The notes under the pieces are model-generated. The model saw only the letters and a list, made by a program, of their open reading frames with translations, did no database searches and was not told the DNA's origin. Of a stretch of 64,000 bases of DNA, positions 25,695-35,298 are shown piece by piece. The DNA comes from an uncultured Clostridia bacterium (GTDB lineage Bacteria; Bacillota; Clostridia; TANB77; CAG-508). Each line of letters begins with the position of its first letter. The stretch's first letter is position 1. The stretch is taken from positions 46,467 through 110,466 of the forward strand of contig CAKPPS010000003.1 of the NCBI GenBank assembly GCA_934177795.1, read 5' to 3'. The position numbers were made by a program, and so were the translations under genes.

Positions 25695-26807
25695 ATGGTT
25701 AATTTAACATTTAATGATGAAACACAAATGAAAATATTAGAATTTTTAGGAACTACGGAAAAAATGATATCAGATGTAACTAGTCAATTATCAAATTGTA
25801 AGAAACAAGCAAAAATTTATGCTATGTCTGATTTGGGATTATCAATAGATGCCGTACGAATGATGGGGGGATTTTTTGTTGGAACATGTATAACTTGGGA
25901 CTGTGATGTACCATTTGTTCCAATTGATGCTACTGTTAATGTGTGTGGAGTATGTGCTTACAAATTAAAAGATAAAATAACTCCAGAAGAATTTAAAAGT
26001 AGAATAGAAAAAACGTTTAATACTGATAATACTTATGACTGGAATTATAATAGAGGAAATCACTTTTGTACTTTATGTTATTGTGATGGAAAAAATAAAT
26101 TAGAAGAAGGATATTATATTGTAGTCCATGCATCAGCAGCAGAATATAAAGAAGGAAACATGGAAGAAGGTTTGTTCCCAGAAAAGAATAACTGGTATTA
26201 TAATGCTATTAAGACATATACGGATCATGAAACAGGTAGATATTTAAGATATTTAGATGGAGAATATGCAAAAAAATTTTGGAATATAGCTCATTTTTTA
26301 GAAGATTTTAATAAGAAAAGAAATGAATACTTCATCGAGACTACATTTAATGGATTGATTGACAAAAAAATAATAAATATTCAACATTATGGAATGCCTA
26401 CAGAACATTCTATTTGTATAGGTTGTCATTGGAAAGAAGGTATGTATGCCTTGCTGACAGCGCCAGGAGAAGATATCTATTTTGTTAATCCTTTAGAAAG
26501 TGAAAAAAATCGATTTAAGCATGATAATATGAATTTTACGCTAAGTCCCCATGGGTTAGGGCAAAAGGTTCCCAATAAAAATGCAAATATATTAATAAGT
26601 AAGGATGATATAAAAATCGGTGATAAAAGCTTTAAAGATGGACAAATATTAAATATTGATGTAGATATTAAAATAAGGGGAACATCTGAAGGAGATTCTC
26701 CAATTTCAGAAACTGTTAACAATATATTAGAAATTTATCCAGGTGAAATACAAGGAAAAATGAAACAAATTGCATCTATAACCAAAAGAGGATTTAAAGA
26801 ATACTAA
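25695..26807 (+). CDS. divergent RtcB-like protein
   Basis: The 370 aa protein starts at ATG 25695 behind AAGGAG. No close family is known to me, but motif order follows RNA ligase RtcB: CGVCAYKL (about residue 78-85, RtcB has DIGCGM), RGNHFCTLCYCD (RtcB GGNHF), NIQHYGM and a later RKG-like WKEGMYALLTAPGE, LSPHGLGQKV (RtcB SHGAGR), and a final GDSPISETVNNILE (RtcB DEaP.aYKd). The Asp of the DIGC motif appears replaced and the protein is shorter than RtcB (about 400-480 aa). Several cysteines are added. It may be a catalytically altered paralogue in RNA repair or a new activity. The call rests on motif reading only. Confidence 0.5.
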   Translation: MVNLTFNDETQMKILEFLGTTEKMISDVTSQLSNCKKQAKIYAMSDLGLSIDAVRMMGGFFVGTCITWDCDVPFVPIDATVNVCGVCAYKLKDKITPEEFKSRIEKTFNTDNTYDWNYNRGNHFCTLCYCDGKNKLEEGYYIVVHASAAEYKEGNMEEGLFPEKNNWYYNAIKTYTDHETGRYLRYLDGEYAKKFWNIAHFLEDFNKKRNEYFIETTFNGLIDKKIINIQHYGMPTEHSICIGCHWKEGMYALLTAPGEDIYFVNPLESEKNRFKHDNMNFTLSPHGLGQKVPNKNANILISKDDIKIGDKSFKDGQILNIDVDIKIRGTSEGDSPISETVNNILEIYPGEIQGKMKQIASITKRGFKEY

Positions 26808-26973
26808 GAGGAATTTTTACTTATAAAAAATAGTGTAATAAATTTGAAAAAATTACTATATTGAATAAATTATGTAAATATGGTATTATATATATATGAA
26901 ACTATATTAAAAGTTCTCCACGTAGGTTATACTTAATGAGAACAAGCAACAAAAAATTTTAGGAGGATAAAAA

Positions 26974-27711
26974 ATGGCTAATAACATTGAAATGATGGAA
27001 ACTCTGGAAAGAAAATCAATTCGGTTGTACAATGGAATGATCGTAGCATATCAACAATATACATATGAAGAGCAATTCGACATACAGAAATTACCGATAG
27101 TTGGAAGAGAAAGCGAAGGTTACTCGATAAATAATGGAATAATTTGTTTTATCCATAATAATGAAGCATTTATAACACCAGAAACAAAAAAAGTTATAGA
27201 ACAGCTGGAATTAGAGGGGCTGACCAGAAAACACTTTTGCGTTCCATTTAGTGTTGATGAGGCATACCCAAGAAACGAAAAAGCAAAATGGGATGAAATG
27301 CTAAAAAGAGCAAAACTGGAACATGCAAGGGAGTTTCTGGATGAGTGCACACGATATTGTGACAAACATAATATCGGAACAATACAAGCAGAAATGCTAG
27401 AAAGGTGCCTAAAAATTCCAATGAAAGGAATTAAAGTAAAAAATCATGGGGAGCTTCAAAGAGTATATCCGCTACTAAATTCAGGTTGTTTAGATAGTGT
27501 AGCAGAGAACATTATTGGACATTTTGCCTGTAATAACGGAGTTGTAGTATTTGTTTACCGGGATGGTAAAACTTATCTATCAAGAGATAGTAATATAATA
27601 CTAAAACTTAAAGAATTGGGATATCTTGAGTCAAGAGGTTTAACAGTGCCGTTGTCAAACGGAGAAATAATCTGTGATTTTCTTTTAAGATGTCAGTGGG
27701 AAAATAATTAG
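26974..27711 (+). CDS. hypothetical protein, 245 aa, atypical composition
   Basis: Start ATG 26974 follows AGGAGG. The sequence appears to hold two related halves: GIICFIHNNEAFITPETKKVI with FCVPFSVDE, and GVVVFVYRDGKTYLSRDSN with LTVPLSNGE, suggesting an internal duplication of an about 90-residue unit joined by a charged helix. The family is not known to me. Composition is less AT-rich than the neighbours, and two CGG codons (27022, 27559) are read in frame without a break, unlike native genes. A leader hairpin (GTTCTC 26913-26918 with GAGAAC 26938-26943) and strong downstream hairpins make it a self-contained unit. Confidence 0.7.
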   Translation: MANNIEMMETLERKSIRLYNGMIVAYQQYTYEEQFDIQKLPIVGRESEGYSINNGIICFIHNNEAFITPETKKVIEQLELEGLTRKHFCVPFSVDEAYPRNEKAKWDEMLKRAKLEHAREFLDECTRYCDKHNIGTIQAEMLERCLKIPMKGIKVKNHGELQRVYPLLNSGCLDSVAENIIGHFACNNGVVVFVYRDGKTYLSRDSNIILKLKELGYLESRGLTVPLSNGEIICDFLLRCQWENN

Positions 27712-27715
27712 TCTG

Positions 27716-27737
27716 CCAAAACATATATATGTTTTGG
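27716..27737. repeat. perfect palindrome after the 245 aa hypothetical gene
   Basis: The 22 bases from CCAAAACATAT to ATATGTTTTGG are a perfect palindrome, directly after the stop codon and just ahead of the terminator. Confidence 0.6.
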
Positions 27738-27742
27738 AAAGT

Positions 27743-27770
27743 GGGCCAGCTTTTGCTGGCTCATATTTTT
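27743..27770 (+). terminator. Rho-independent terminator
   Basis: GGGCCAGC (27743-27750), a TTTT loop and GCTGGCTC (27755-27762) are followed by ATATTTTT. The GC-rich stem stands out against the AT-rich surroundings. Confidence 0.9.
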
Positions 27771-27786
27771 AATTAAAGAGTTAGCC

Positions 27787-27833
27787 TTGACAAACATTTG
27801 AATAAATGATAACATGTTAGAGTAAACTAACAT
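27787..27833 (+). promoter_or_regulatory. suf operon promoter with operator-like inverted repeat
   Basis: TTGACA (27787-27792), 17 bases, TAACAT (27810-27815). Overlapping the -10 and start region is ATGTTAG (27814-27820), six bases, CTAACAT (27827-27833), a perfect 7-bp inverted repeat placed as a repressor site. An Fe-S-sensing Rrf2 regulator would be the usual candidate, but none is encoded nearby. Confidence 0.7.
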
Positions 27834-27855
27834 AGTAAAAATATTAGAAGGGAGA

Positions 27856-27878
27856 GTATGCTAAAACATACAATGTAG
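27856..27878 (+). promoter_or_regulatory. short leader ORF and hairpin ahead of sufC
   Basis: GAAGGGAG at 27847-27854 lies close before ATG 27858, which opens a six-codon frame (M-L-K-H-T-M, stop TAG 27876). The same bases form GTATG-CTAAAA-CATAC (27856-27871). sufC begins at ATG 27881 three bases after the leader stop and has no other good ribosome binding site, so it depends on coupling or on the folded spacer. Confidence 0.45.
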
Positions 27879-27880
27879 AT

Positions 27881-28624
27881 ATGAAAGAAGAACTATTAAA
27901 TATAAAAGAATTATATGCTAATGCAGGAGAAAAAGAAATATTAAAGGGATTAAATTTAAAAATAAACAAAGGAGAAGTTCATGTAATAATGGGACCTAAT
28001 GGAGCAGGAAAATCAACATTAGCAAATGTTATACTGAATAATCCAATATATACAAAAACAAGTGGTAAAGTAGAGTTAGAAGGAGAAAACATAAATAATT
28101 TAACACCAGACGAAATAGCTAATAAAGGTGTGTTTATGTCATTCCAATTACCAGAAGAAATACCAGGAATTTCAGTTACAAATTTTTTGAAATATACAAA
28201 AAGTAAAAAAGAAAATAAACCGATTAAAATTTTTCAATTTAGAGAAGAAATAAAAAAATATATGGAAGAATTAAACATGAATCCAAAATTAATGGAAAGA
28301 GATTTTAATGTAGGTTTTTCTGGAGGAGAAAAAAAGAAAAATGAAATCTTACAAATGTTAGTGTTAAATCCTAAACTAGCTATTTTGGACGAAACAGATT
28401 CAGGCTTAGACGTTGATGCAATTAAAATAGTTTCTAAAGGAATAGAAATGTATAAAAATGATGATAATGCAGTATTAATTATAACACATAATACACGTAT
28501 ACTAAAATATTTAAAAGTAGATTATGTTCATGTATTAGTGAATGGACAAATTGTAAAAACATCAACAGAAGAGCTTGCAAGAGAAATTGAAGAAAACGGT
28601 TATTCAAAATATAAAAATATATAA
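27881..28624 (+). CDS. sufC: Fe-S cluster assembly ATPase SufC
   Basis: The 247 aa ABC-type ATPase has Walker A GPNGAGKST (residues 40-48), the Q-loop region SFQLPEEIPG, the signature FSGGEKKKNE and Walker B LAILDETDSGLD with the SufC-type aspartate-rich end. SufC forms the SufBC2D scaffold complex in the cytosol and uses ATP to drive cluster assembly. It is the first gene of sufC-sufB-sufD-sufS-sufU. Start ATG 27881 has an unusual leader (see separate entry). Confidence 0.95.
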   Translation: MKEELLNIKELYANAGEKEILKGLNLKINKGEVHVIMGPNGAGKSTLANVILNNPIYTKTSGKVELEGENINNLTPDEIANKGVFMSFQLPEEIPGISVTNFLKYTKSKKENKPIKIFQFREEIKKYMEELNMNPKLMERDFNVGFSGGEKKKNEILQMLVLNPKLAILDETDSGLDVDAIKIVSKGIEMYKNDDNAVLIITHNTRILKYLKVDYVHVLVNGQIVKTSTEELAREIEENGYSKYKNI

Positions 28625-28649
28625 ATTGTATGATTTTAAGTTATTATAT

Positions 28650-28684
28650 AGGTTTATAGGTATCCAATTAAAAACCTAAATATA
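28650..28684 (+). repeat. leader motif, copy A, before sufB
   Basis: The sequence has the form GGTTTATAGGTA, a short variable stretch, then AAAAACCTAAATATA, ending 18 bases before ATG 28703. TAGGT and ACCTA can pair. Near-identical elements precede sufD and pyrG at the same distance from the start codon. Confidence 0.7.
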
Positions 28685-28702
28685 GTGTATAAGGAATAAA
28701 AA

Positions 28703-30103
28703 ATGGCAAAGACACAAATTGAAGATATAAATAGAAATGTATATGATATAAAAAATGTGGACAACTATGACTTTAAAATGAAAAAAGGCTTAACACAAGA
28801 AATTGTAGAGGAAATATCAAAACAAAAAAATGATCCAGACTGGATGAAAGAAATTAGAATGAAAGCATTAGAAACATATAATAAATTAGAATTGCCAACT
28901 TGGGGACCAGATTTATCAGAACTAAATATGGATGGAATTTCAACTTATGTAAAACCAAAAACAGATATGAAAAAAAGCTGGGAAGATGTACCAGAAGATA
29001 TAAGAAATACATTTGATAAATTAGGAATTCCAGAGGCAGAAAAGACATCTCTAGCAGGAGTGGGAGCACAATATGATTCAGAAATTGTGTATCATAGTAT
29101 GAAAGAAGATTTAATAAAACAAGGGGTTATTTATACAGATATGGAAACAGCAGTTAGAGAATATCCTGAAATAGTAAAAAAATATTTTCTAAAATGTGTA
29201 CCAGTAAATGATCATAAATTTGTAGCATTACATGGAGCTGTTTGGTCAGGTGGATCATTTGTATATGTACCAGAAGGAGTCAAAGTAGATATACCACTAC
29301 AATCATATTTTAGACTAAATTCACCAGAATCTGGACAATTTGAGCATACACTAATTATTGTAGAAAAAAATGCAAGTTTACATTTTATAGAGGGATGTTC
29401 TGCACCTAAATATAATAAAGTAAATTTACACGCAGGTTGTGTAGAATTGTACGTAAAAGAAAATGCATATTTAAGATATTCAACAATTGAAAATTGGTCT
29501 AAAAATATGATGAATCTTAACACAAAGAAAGCAATAGTAGAAAAAAATGGAAAGATTGATTGGGTTACAGGTTCTTTTGGGTCAAAAATTTCAATGTTAT
29601 ATCCTATGAGTATTTTAAATGGAGAAGGAGCTAAAACAGAATATACAGGAATTTCATTTGCTGGAGCAGGTCAAAACTTAGATACAGGGTTTAAAGTTGT
29701 GCATAATGCACCAAATACATCTAGTGTAGTAAATTCTAAATCAATATCAAAAAATGGTGGAAAATGCACATATAGAAGCCTAGTTAGAATTAATGAAAAT
29801 GCTAACAATTCTAAATCATCAGTATCATGTGAGTCACTTATGCTAGATGATATTTCTATATCTGATACTATACCTGTAAATGATATAAAAACTGATGAAG
29901 TAGAATTTTCGCATGAAGCTAAAATAGGAAAAATTAGTGATAAAACAATATTTTATTTAATGAGTAGAGGATTATCAGAAGAAGATGCAAAATCTATGAT
30001 TGTTAGAGGATTTGCATCACCTATAGCTAAAGAGCTACCATTAGAATATGCAGTGGAAATGAATAATTTAATCAATTTAGAGTTAGAAGGTTCAATAGGA
30101 TAA
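28703..30103 (+). CDS. sufB: Fe-S cluster assembly protein SufB
   Basis: The 466 aa protein contains the SufB core from residue 120 onward, with the conserved segments VPVNDHKFVALHGAVWSGGS, LHFIEGCSAP, EIKCS-type AGCVELYVKENA and the C-terminal DDISISDTIP ... EFSHEAKIGKISD. Conserved cysteine and histidine residues used for sulfur acceptance and cluster binding are visible (GCSAP, SHEAKIG). It pairs with SufD on the SufC ATPase. The start ATG 28703 has AAGGAA upstream. Confidence 0.95.
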   Translation: MAKTQIEDINRNVYDIKNVDNYDFKMKKGLTQEIVEEISKQKNDPDWMKEIRMKALETYNKLELPTWGPDLSELNMDGISTYVKPKTDMKKSWEDVPEDIRNTFDKLGIPEAEKTSLAGVGAQYDSEIVYHSMKEDLIKQGVIYTDMETAVREYPEIVKKYFLKCVPVNDHKFVALHGAVWSGGSFVYVPEGVKVDIPLQSYFRLNSPESGQFEHTLIIVEKNASLHFIEGCSAPKYNKVNLHAGCVELYVKENAYLRYSTIENWSKNMMNLNTKKAIVEKNGKIDWVTGSFGSKISMLYPMSILNGEGAKTEYTGISFAGAGQNLDTGFKVVHNAPNTSSVVNSKSISKNGGKCTYRSLVRINENANNSKSSVSCESLMLDDISISDTIPVNDIKTDEVEFSHEAKIGKISDKTIFYLMSRGLSEEDAKSMIVRGFASPIAKELPLEYAVEMNNLINLELEGSIG

Positions 30104-30133
30104 ATAATAAATTAAAATATTAATTTAACCTAA

Positions 30134-30173
30134 AGGTTTATAGGTAAAACCTTTACTAAAAACCTAAATATAT
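30134..30173 (+). repeat. leader motif, copy B, before sufD
   Basis: AGGTTTATAGGTA, then a 12-base variable part, then AAAAACCTAAATATA, 17 bases ahead of ATG 30191. It matches the elements before sufB and pyrG. Confidence 0.7.
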
Positions 30174-30190
30174 TATGCAAGGAAATATAA

Positions 30191-31261
30191 ATGGAAAAAA
30201 TAACATTAAATGAAACACCAGTAAGGACATCACGAAACTTTAGAGCAAATAATATAGAACTAGAGAATGTAAATATTCCTGAACGAATAGGAGACTTCTC
30301 AAATATTGTAATAACTGAAGAATCATCCAAAATAAAAATAGATAATATAATAAATAATTCTAATAAACTAACCTATGGAGTGGGAAGTTTATTAGAAAAA
30401 CAAATAGATACACAATCAAATCAAAAACATAGAATAATAATTGATAGTAAAACTAATAAAGATATTTTATTCGAATTTAATTTCAATAAAAACAATTTAA
30501 ATTTGGTTAATGACATGCAGATTATTGCTAATGAAAATACAAAAGCTACGATATATATAAAGTATGAGACATTAGAAAATGATTGTGAAGCATATCAAAA
30601 TAGTAGAATTAATCTTTATGCAAAACAAGCTGCAAATATAAATATAGTAATTATAAATTTGTTAAATGTAAAATCAAATAACTTTATTAGTATAGAAAAT
30701 AAATTTGAGAAAAATGCAAGTGTAAATTATACAATCGTTGATTTTGGAGGAAAAAATAGTATAACAAATTATTATTCAGATTTAAATGGTGATTTTTCTA
30801 ATAATAGATTAGATACTATATATCTTGGAAAGGAAAATCAAAAATTTGATTTAAATTATATAGGGGAACTTAGAGGAAAGAAAACAAACATAGATATCGA
30901 AGTACAAGGAGCATTAAAAGATTTAGCTAAAAAGAATTTTAAAGGAACAATAGACTTTAAAAAAGGAGCAAAAAAAGCAACAGGAAATGAAAATGAAGCA
31001 TGTATTCTTTTGTCTAAAACAGCTAAATCATTAGCATTGCCAATGCTTTTATGTTCAGAGGAAGAAGTGGAAGGAAATCATAGTAGTTCAGCAGGCAAAA
31101 TAGATGAAAAAGAGTTATTTTATATAATGAGTAGAGGAATAGAGCAAAAAGAAGCAATGAAGATGATAGTAAGAGCCAGATTTAATAACATATTAAAAAA
31201 CATAGATAATGAAGAATTAAAAATTAAAATATTAAATAAAATAGATGAAAAATTAAATTAG
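30191..31261 (+). CDS. sufD: Fe-S cluster assembly protein SufD
   Basis: The 356 aa protein is a SufB/SufD-family beta-helix: the C-terminal third carries ACILLSKTAKSLALPMLLCSEEEVEGNHSSSAGKIDE (shown here as one block broken by eye: ACILLSKTAKSLALP, MLLCSEEEVEGNHSSSAGK) with the conserved EGNHSSSAGKID and FYIMSRGIEQKEA motifs. SufD is the partner of SufB on the SufC dimer and is needed for iron loading. It is more divergent in its N-terminal half than SufB, as is usual. Located between sufB and sufS. Confidence 0.92.
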   Translation: MEKITLNETPVRTSRNFRANNIELENVNIPERIGDFSNIVITEESSKIKIDNIINNSNKLTYGVGSLLEKQIDTQSNQKHRIIIDSKTNKDILFEFNFNKNNLNLVNDMQIIANENTKATIYIKYETLENDCEAYQNSRINLYAKQAANINIVIINLLNVKSNNFISIENKFEKNASVNYTIVDFGGKNSITNYYSDLNGDFSNNRLDTIYLGKENQKFDLNYIGELRGKKTNIDIEVQGALKDLAKKNFKGTIDFKKGAKKATGNENEACILLSKTAKSLALPMLLCSEEEVEGNHSSSAGKIDEKELFYIMSRGIEQKEAMKMIVRARFNNILKNIDNEELKIKILNKIDEKLN

Positions 31262-31281
31262 TAATCTAGGAAGGTATAAAG

Positions 31282-32493
31282 ATGAATGTAAAACAAGATT
31301 TTCCAATATTGGAACAGGGTGATATAACTTATTTGGATAGTGGTGCAACCACTCAAAAACCAAAACAAGTTATAACTGCAATAGAAGAATTTTATAAAAA
31401 ATATAATGCAAATCCACATAGAGGTGCATATTCTTTGAGTATTGAAGCAACTCAAGAATATGAAAACACAAGAAAAAAAATAGCAAAATTTATAAATGCT
31501 AAATATGCAGAAGAGGTTATATTCTCAAAAAATGCAACAGAAAGTTTAAATTTAATAGCATATTCATATGGAATGGATAATTTAAAAAAAGATGATGAAA
31601 TTGTAATATCAATAATGGAACATCATTCAAATTTAGTACCATGGCAAAAAGTGGCACAACGCACTGGAAGTAATCTAAAATATATGTATATAAATAACGA
31701 ATTTGAGATATCAGATGAAGAAATAGAAAAAAAGATTACAGAAAAAACAAAAATAGTAGGAATAACACATATATCAAATGTTTTGGGAACTATTAATAAT
31801 ATTCAAAAAATTATTGATTATGCACATAAACAGGGAGCTATAGTAATAGTAGATGCATCACAAAGTATACCACATATTCCAATAGATGTGCAAAAATTAA
31901 ATTGTGATTTTTTAGTATTTTCAGGACATAAAATGTTAGCACCATTAGGAATAGGCGTTATGTATGGTAAAAAAGAATTATTAAATAAGATGTCTCCATT
32001 TTTAATGGGGGGAGATATGATAGAATATGTCTATGAACAAAAGACAACTTTTGCACCATTACCTAATAAATTTGAAGCAGGAACTCAAAATGTTGAAGGA
32101 GTTATTGGACTTGGAGCAGCGATAGATTATATTCAAAATTTAGGATATGAAGAAATACAAAAAATAGAACATGAAGTAGTATTATATGCAGTTCAAGAAC
32201 TAAAAAAATTAACATATCTGGATATATATATGACACCTAATCAAGAACATCACTCAAGTGTTATATCATTTAATATAAAGGGAGTACATCCACATGATGT
32301 TGCAAGCATATTAGACTCAGAAAATGTATGTGTGCGTTCAGGAAATCATTGTGCACAACCATTATTAAGATTTTTAGGAATAGATTCAACATGTAGAGCA
32401 AGTTTTTATATTTACAATACAAAGCAAGATGTAGATAATCTAGTAAAAGCTTTAGACAAAGCTTTTAACATGTTTAAAAATTATATAAAGTAA
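31282..32493 (+). CDS. sufS: cysteine desulfurase SufS
   Basis: The 403 aa PLP enzyme begins with the class V aminotransferase signature YLDSGATTQKPKQVI. The PLP lysine lies in FSGHKMLAPLGIG and the active-site cysteine in RSGNHCAQPLLRFLG, the short-loop group II form typical of SufS. It removes sulfur from L-cysteine as a persulfide and passes it to SufU. It could also feed sulfur to MnmA encoded 1.7 kb downstream. Start ATG 31282 follows AGGAAGG. Confidence 0.96.
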   Translation: MNVKQDFPILEQGDITYLDSGATTQKPKQVITAIEEFYKKYNANPHRGAYSLSIEATQEYENTRKKIAKFINAKYAEEVIFSKNATESLNLIAYSYGMDNLKKDDEIVISIMEHHSNLVPWQKVAQRTGSNLKYMYINNEFEISDEEIEKKITEKTKIVGITHISNVLGTINNIQKIIDYAHKQGAIVIVDASQSIPHIPIDVQKLNCDFLVFSGHKMLAPLGIGVMYGKKELLNKMSPFLMGGDMIEYVYEQKTTFAPLPNKFEAGTQNVEGVIGLGAAIDYIQNLGYEEIQKIEHEVVLYAVQELKKLTYLDIYMTPNQEHHSSVISFNIKGVHPHDVASILDSENVCVRSGNHCAQPLLRFLGIDSTCRASFYIYNTKQDVDNLVKALDKAFNMFKNYIK

Positions 32494-32525
32494 TAAATCA
32501 GAAGAAAGAGAGGTAATATAAAAAC

Positions 32526-32996
32526 ATGGACGAGTTAGAACAAGTTTATAATGAATTGATAATGGAACATAGTATGAATTCATATAACAAAAAACAGTTA
32601 AAAGATGTAGATTTTTCAGAAAAAGGGCACAATCCTAATTGTGGAGATGAAATAACATTGGAAATAAAAATGAATGGAGATATTATAGAAGATATGGCTT
32701 TTTTGGGACATGGTTGTGCAATTTCACAAAGTTCGACTTCTATTATGATAGATACATTAAAGGGAAAAACTATAGAAGAAGCAAGGGGAATTATTAAAAC
32801 TTTTATAGGAATGATAAAAAGAGAAAAAATCAGTGATGAAGAGTTGGAAAAATTAGAAGATGCAATAGCATTTAAAAATATTGCCAATATGCCTGCAAGA
32901 GTAAAATGCGCATTACTTGCTTGGCATACTTTAGAAGATATGATTGATAAAAATTTAGAACAAGGGAATGGAACTTCTAATTGTTGTGAAAATTAA
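32526..32996 (+). CDS. sufU: Zn-dependent sulfurtransferase SufU
   Basis: The 156 aa IscU-like protein has the three conserved cysteines in HNPNCGDEITL, GHGCAISQSS and ARVKCALLAW, plus the aspartate after the first, and the 18-20 residue insertion between the second and third cysteines that distinguishes SufU from IscU. In Gram-positive SUF systems SufU accepts sulfur from SufS through its zinc site and hands it to SufBCD. It is the last gene of the operon; a downstream gene has its own consensus promoter. Confidence 0.93.
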   Translation: MDELEQVYNELIMEHSMNSYNKKQLKDVDFSEKGHNPNCGDEITLEIKMNGDIIEDMAFLGHGCAISQSSTSIMIDTLKGKTIEEARGIIKTFIGMIKREKISDEELEKLEDAIAFKNIANMPARVKCALLAWHTLEDMIDKNLEQGNGTSNCCEN

Positions 32997-33060
32997 GTTA
33001 AATATATTTAAAATTGCCTTTATTTTTAACAATATCATACAAAAGTAATACGAAAAAAGA

Positions 33061-33089
33061 TTGACATAAAACTAGTTATAGTATATAAT
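33061..33089 (+). promoter_or_regulatory. consensus sigma-A promoter
   Basis: TTGACA (33061-33066), 17 bases and TATAAT (33084-33089): both hexamers are perfect. It drives the two atypical hypothetical genes at 33139 and 33670. Confidence 0.9.
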
Positions 33090-33138
33090 AGCAACGCAAC
33101 ATAAATATGCAAGCAGAAAGAAAAAGGAGGATTTATTT

Positions 33139-33636
33139 ATGGTTGAATTACGGTTTTATTCTGTAAAAGAAAGTTTTCAAGGAGATGGAAAAGAATTTTT
33201 TGCCTTACGAAAACAAGAAAACTTGTCAGAAAAAAAAGAGACACAGGAATATTTAGAAAAATATATTGTTCGAGAAGAGTTTCCGAAAGAGCAAGAAAGA
33301 TATTATCTTGTTGGCTGTGCCAATGAAGCAAGTAACATCTTAATCCCAGCAGGTGCAGGTAGTGAAGTCTTAAAAGATAAAGAAGATTATATGGAAATAA
33401 TTCAATATATAATCAGAAAAAAAATTAAAGGCTATACTAAAAATTATCAAGTAAACCTGGAAGCAATTGTGTTTCCAACAAAGAAACAGCTTAAAGAAAT
33501 CATTAAAGATTTTGGCAATGATATTATTGAAATGAAAGATGATAAAATCTATCATGATGATAATAACTTTATTGTTAATATTTTATATGCAAAAACGAAA
33601 AACGAAAAAGTTGTCATGATAATTAGAATTGTCTAG
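33139..33636 (+). CDS. hypothetical protein, 165 aa, atypical composition
   Basis: ATG 33139 is preceded by AAGGAGG. The protein is soluble and alpha/beta-like, with no motif that I recognise; it contains VGCANEASNILIPAGAGSEV and a lysine-rich middle. Its fifth codon is CGG, read in frame as written. If CGG caused a +1 shift here, the product would end after a few residues. G+C and codon use are higher than in native genes. Together with the next gene it forms a two-gene unit enclosed by a consensus promoter and a strong terminator, inserted between suf and mnmA. Confidence 0.7.
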   Translation: MVELRFYSVKESFQGDGKEFFALRKQENLSEKKETQEYLEKYIVREEFPKEQERYYLVGCANEASNILIPAGAGSEVLKDKEDYMEIIQYIIRKKIKGYTKNYQVNLEAIVFPTKKQLKEIIKDFGNDIIEMKDDKIYHDDNNFIVNILYAKTKNEKVVMIIRIV

Positions 33637-33669
33637 AATGCATAACACAGCGACAGGAGGAAAAAAGAA

Positions 33670-34092
33670 ATGATAGAGTTAAAAGAATATGCAATGATAA
33701 TATTAGGTAATGGAAAAGAAAGAAGTGATTCTCAAGAGGATTGGGAAGAACGCGTGTGCACAGGGAAAAATGTAGATAAGCAAAATCTTTATCGCTTTTT
33801 TGGGGAAACCAATCAGGGTTCACGGATCTATATAAATATAGATGCAGAAGAAGCACCTTTGCAATTAGTTAAGGGGATAGTACAGCGTTATGAGAGTGTA
33901 CTTGAAACTTATAATGTAGCCATATTGTCATACGACGAGTTTATTATGATGGCGAGAGATGGCAGCTTTAAGATTGAGTCTGTAATGGAAACATTCGGAG
34001 ATGAAAAGTTTTATATTACTATTTTATCTGCAACTCAAGATGAAGAAGAACAAGATAAAGCAAAAAAATTAATAATGTTATATATTGAGTAA
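33670..34092 (+). CDS. hypothetical protein, 140 aa, atypical composition
   Basis: The start ATG 33670 follows AGGAGG by 9 bases, 33 bases after the preceding hypothetical gene. The protein is acidic and soluble; no family is recognised. One CGG codon (33823) is read in frame. Codon use matches the preceding gene and the single-gene units at 448 and 26974 rather than the rest of the window. It may act together with its neighbour, but the sequence does not say how. Confidence 0.7.
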   Translation: MIELKEYAMIILGNGKERSDSQEDWEERVCTGKNVDKQNLYRFFGETNQGSRIYINIDAEEAPLQLVKGIVQRYESVLETYNVAILSYDEFIMMARDGSFKIESVMETFGDEKFYITILSATQDEEEQDKAKKLIMLYIE

Positions 34093-34112
34093 GAGCAATA
34101 TAAATAAATCCT

Positions 34113-34147
34113 AATCCCTTAAATGTTAATTCATTTAAGGGATTTTT
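34113..34147 (+). terminator. Rho-independent terminator
   Basis: AATCCCTTAAATG (34113-34125) and CATTTAAGGGATT (34132-34144) form a perfect 13-bp stem with a six-base loop, followed by TTT. Confidence 0.92.
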
Positions 34148-34148
34148 C

Positions 34149-34177
34149 TTGATTTTTAATAATAAATAAAGTATAAT
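34149..34177 (+). promoter_or_regulatory. sigma-A promoter of mnmA
   Basis: TTGATT (34149-34154), 17 bases, TATAAT (34172-34177), directly after the preceding terminator and 34 bases before ATG 34211. Confidence 0.75.
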
Positions 34178-34210
34178 TTTGTCATGATTAGGTAGAAAAA
34201 GAGGTAAAAA

Positions 34211-35275
<1,065 letters not shown>

Positions 35276-35298
35276 TACAAATGAAGGTTGGTGGTTTT

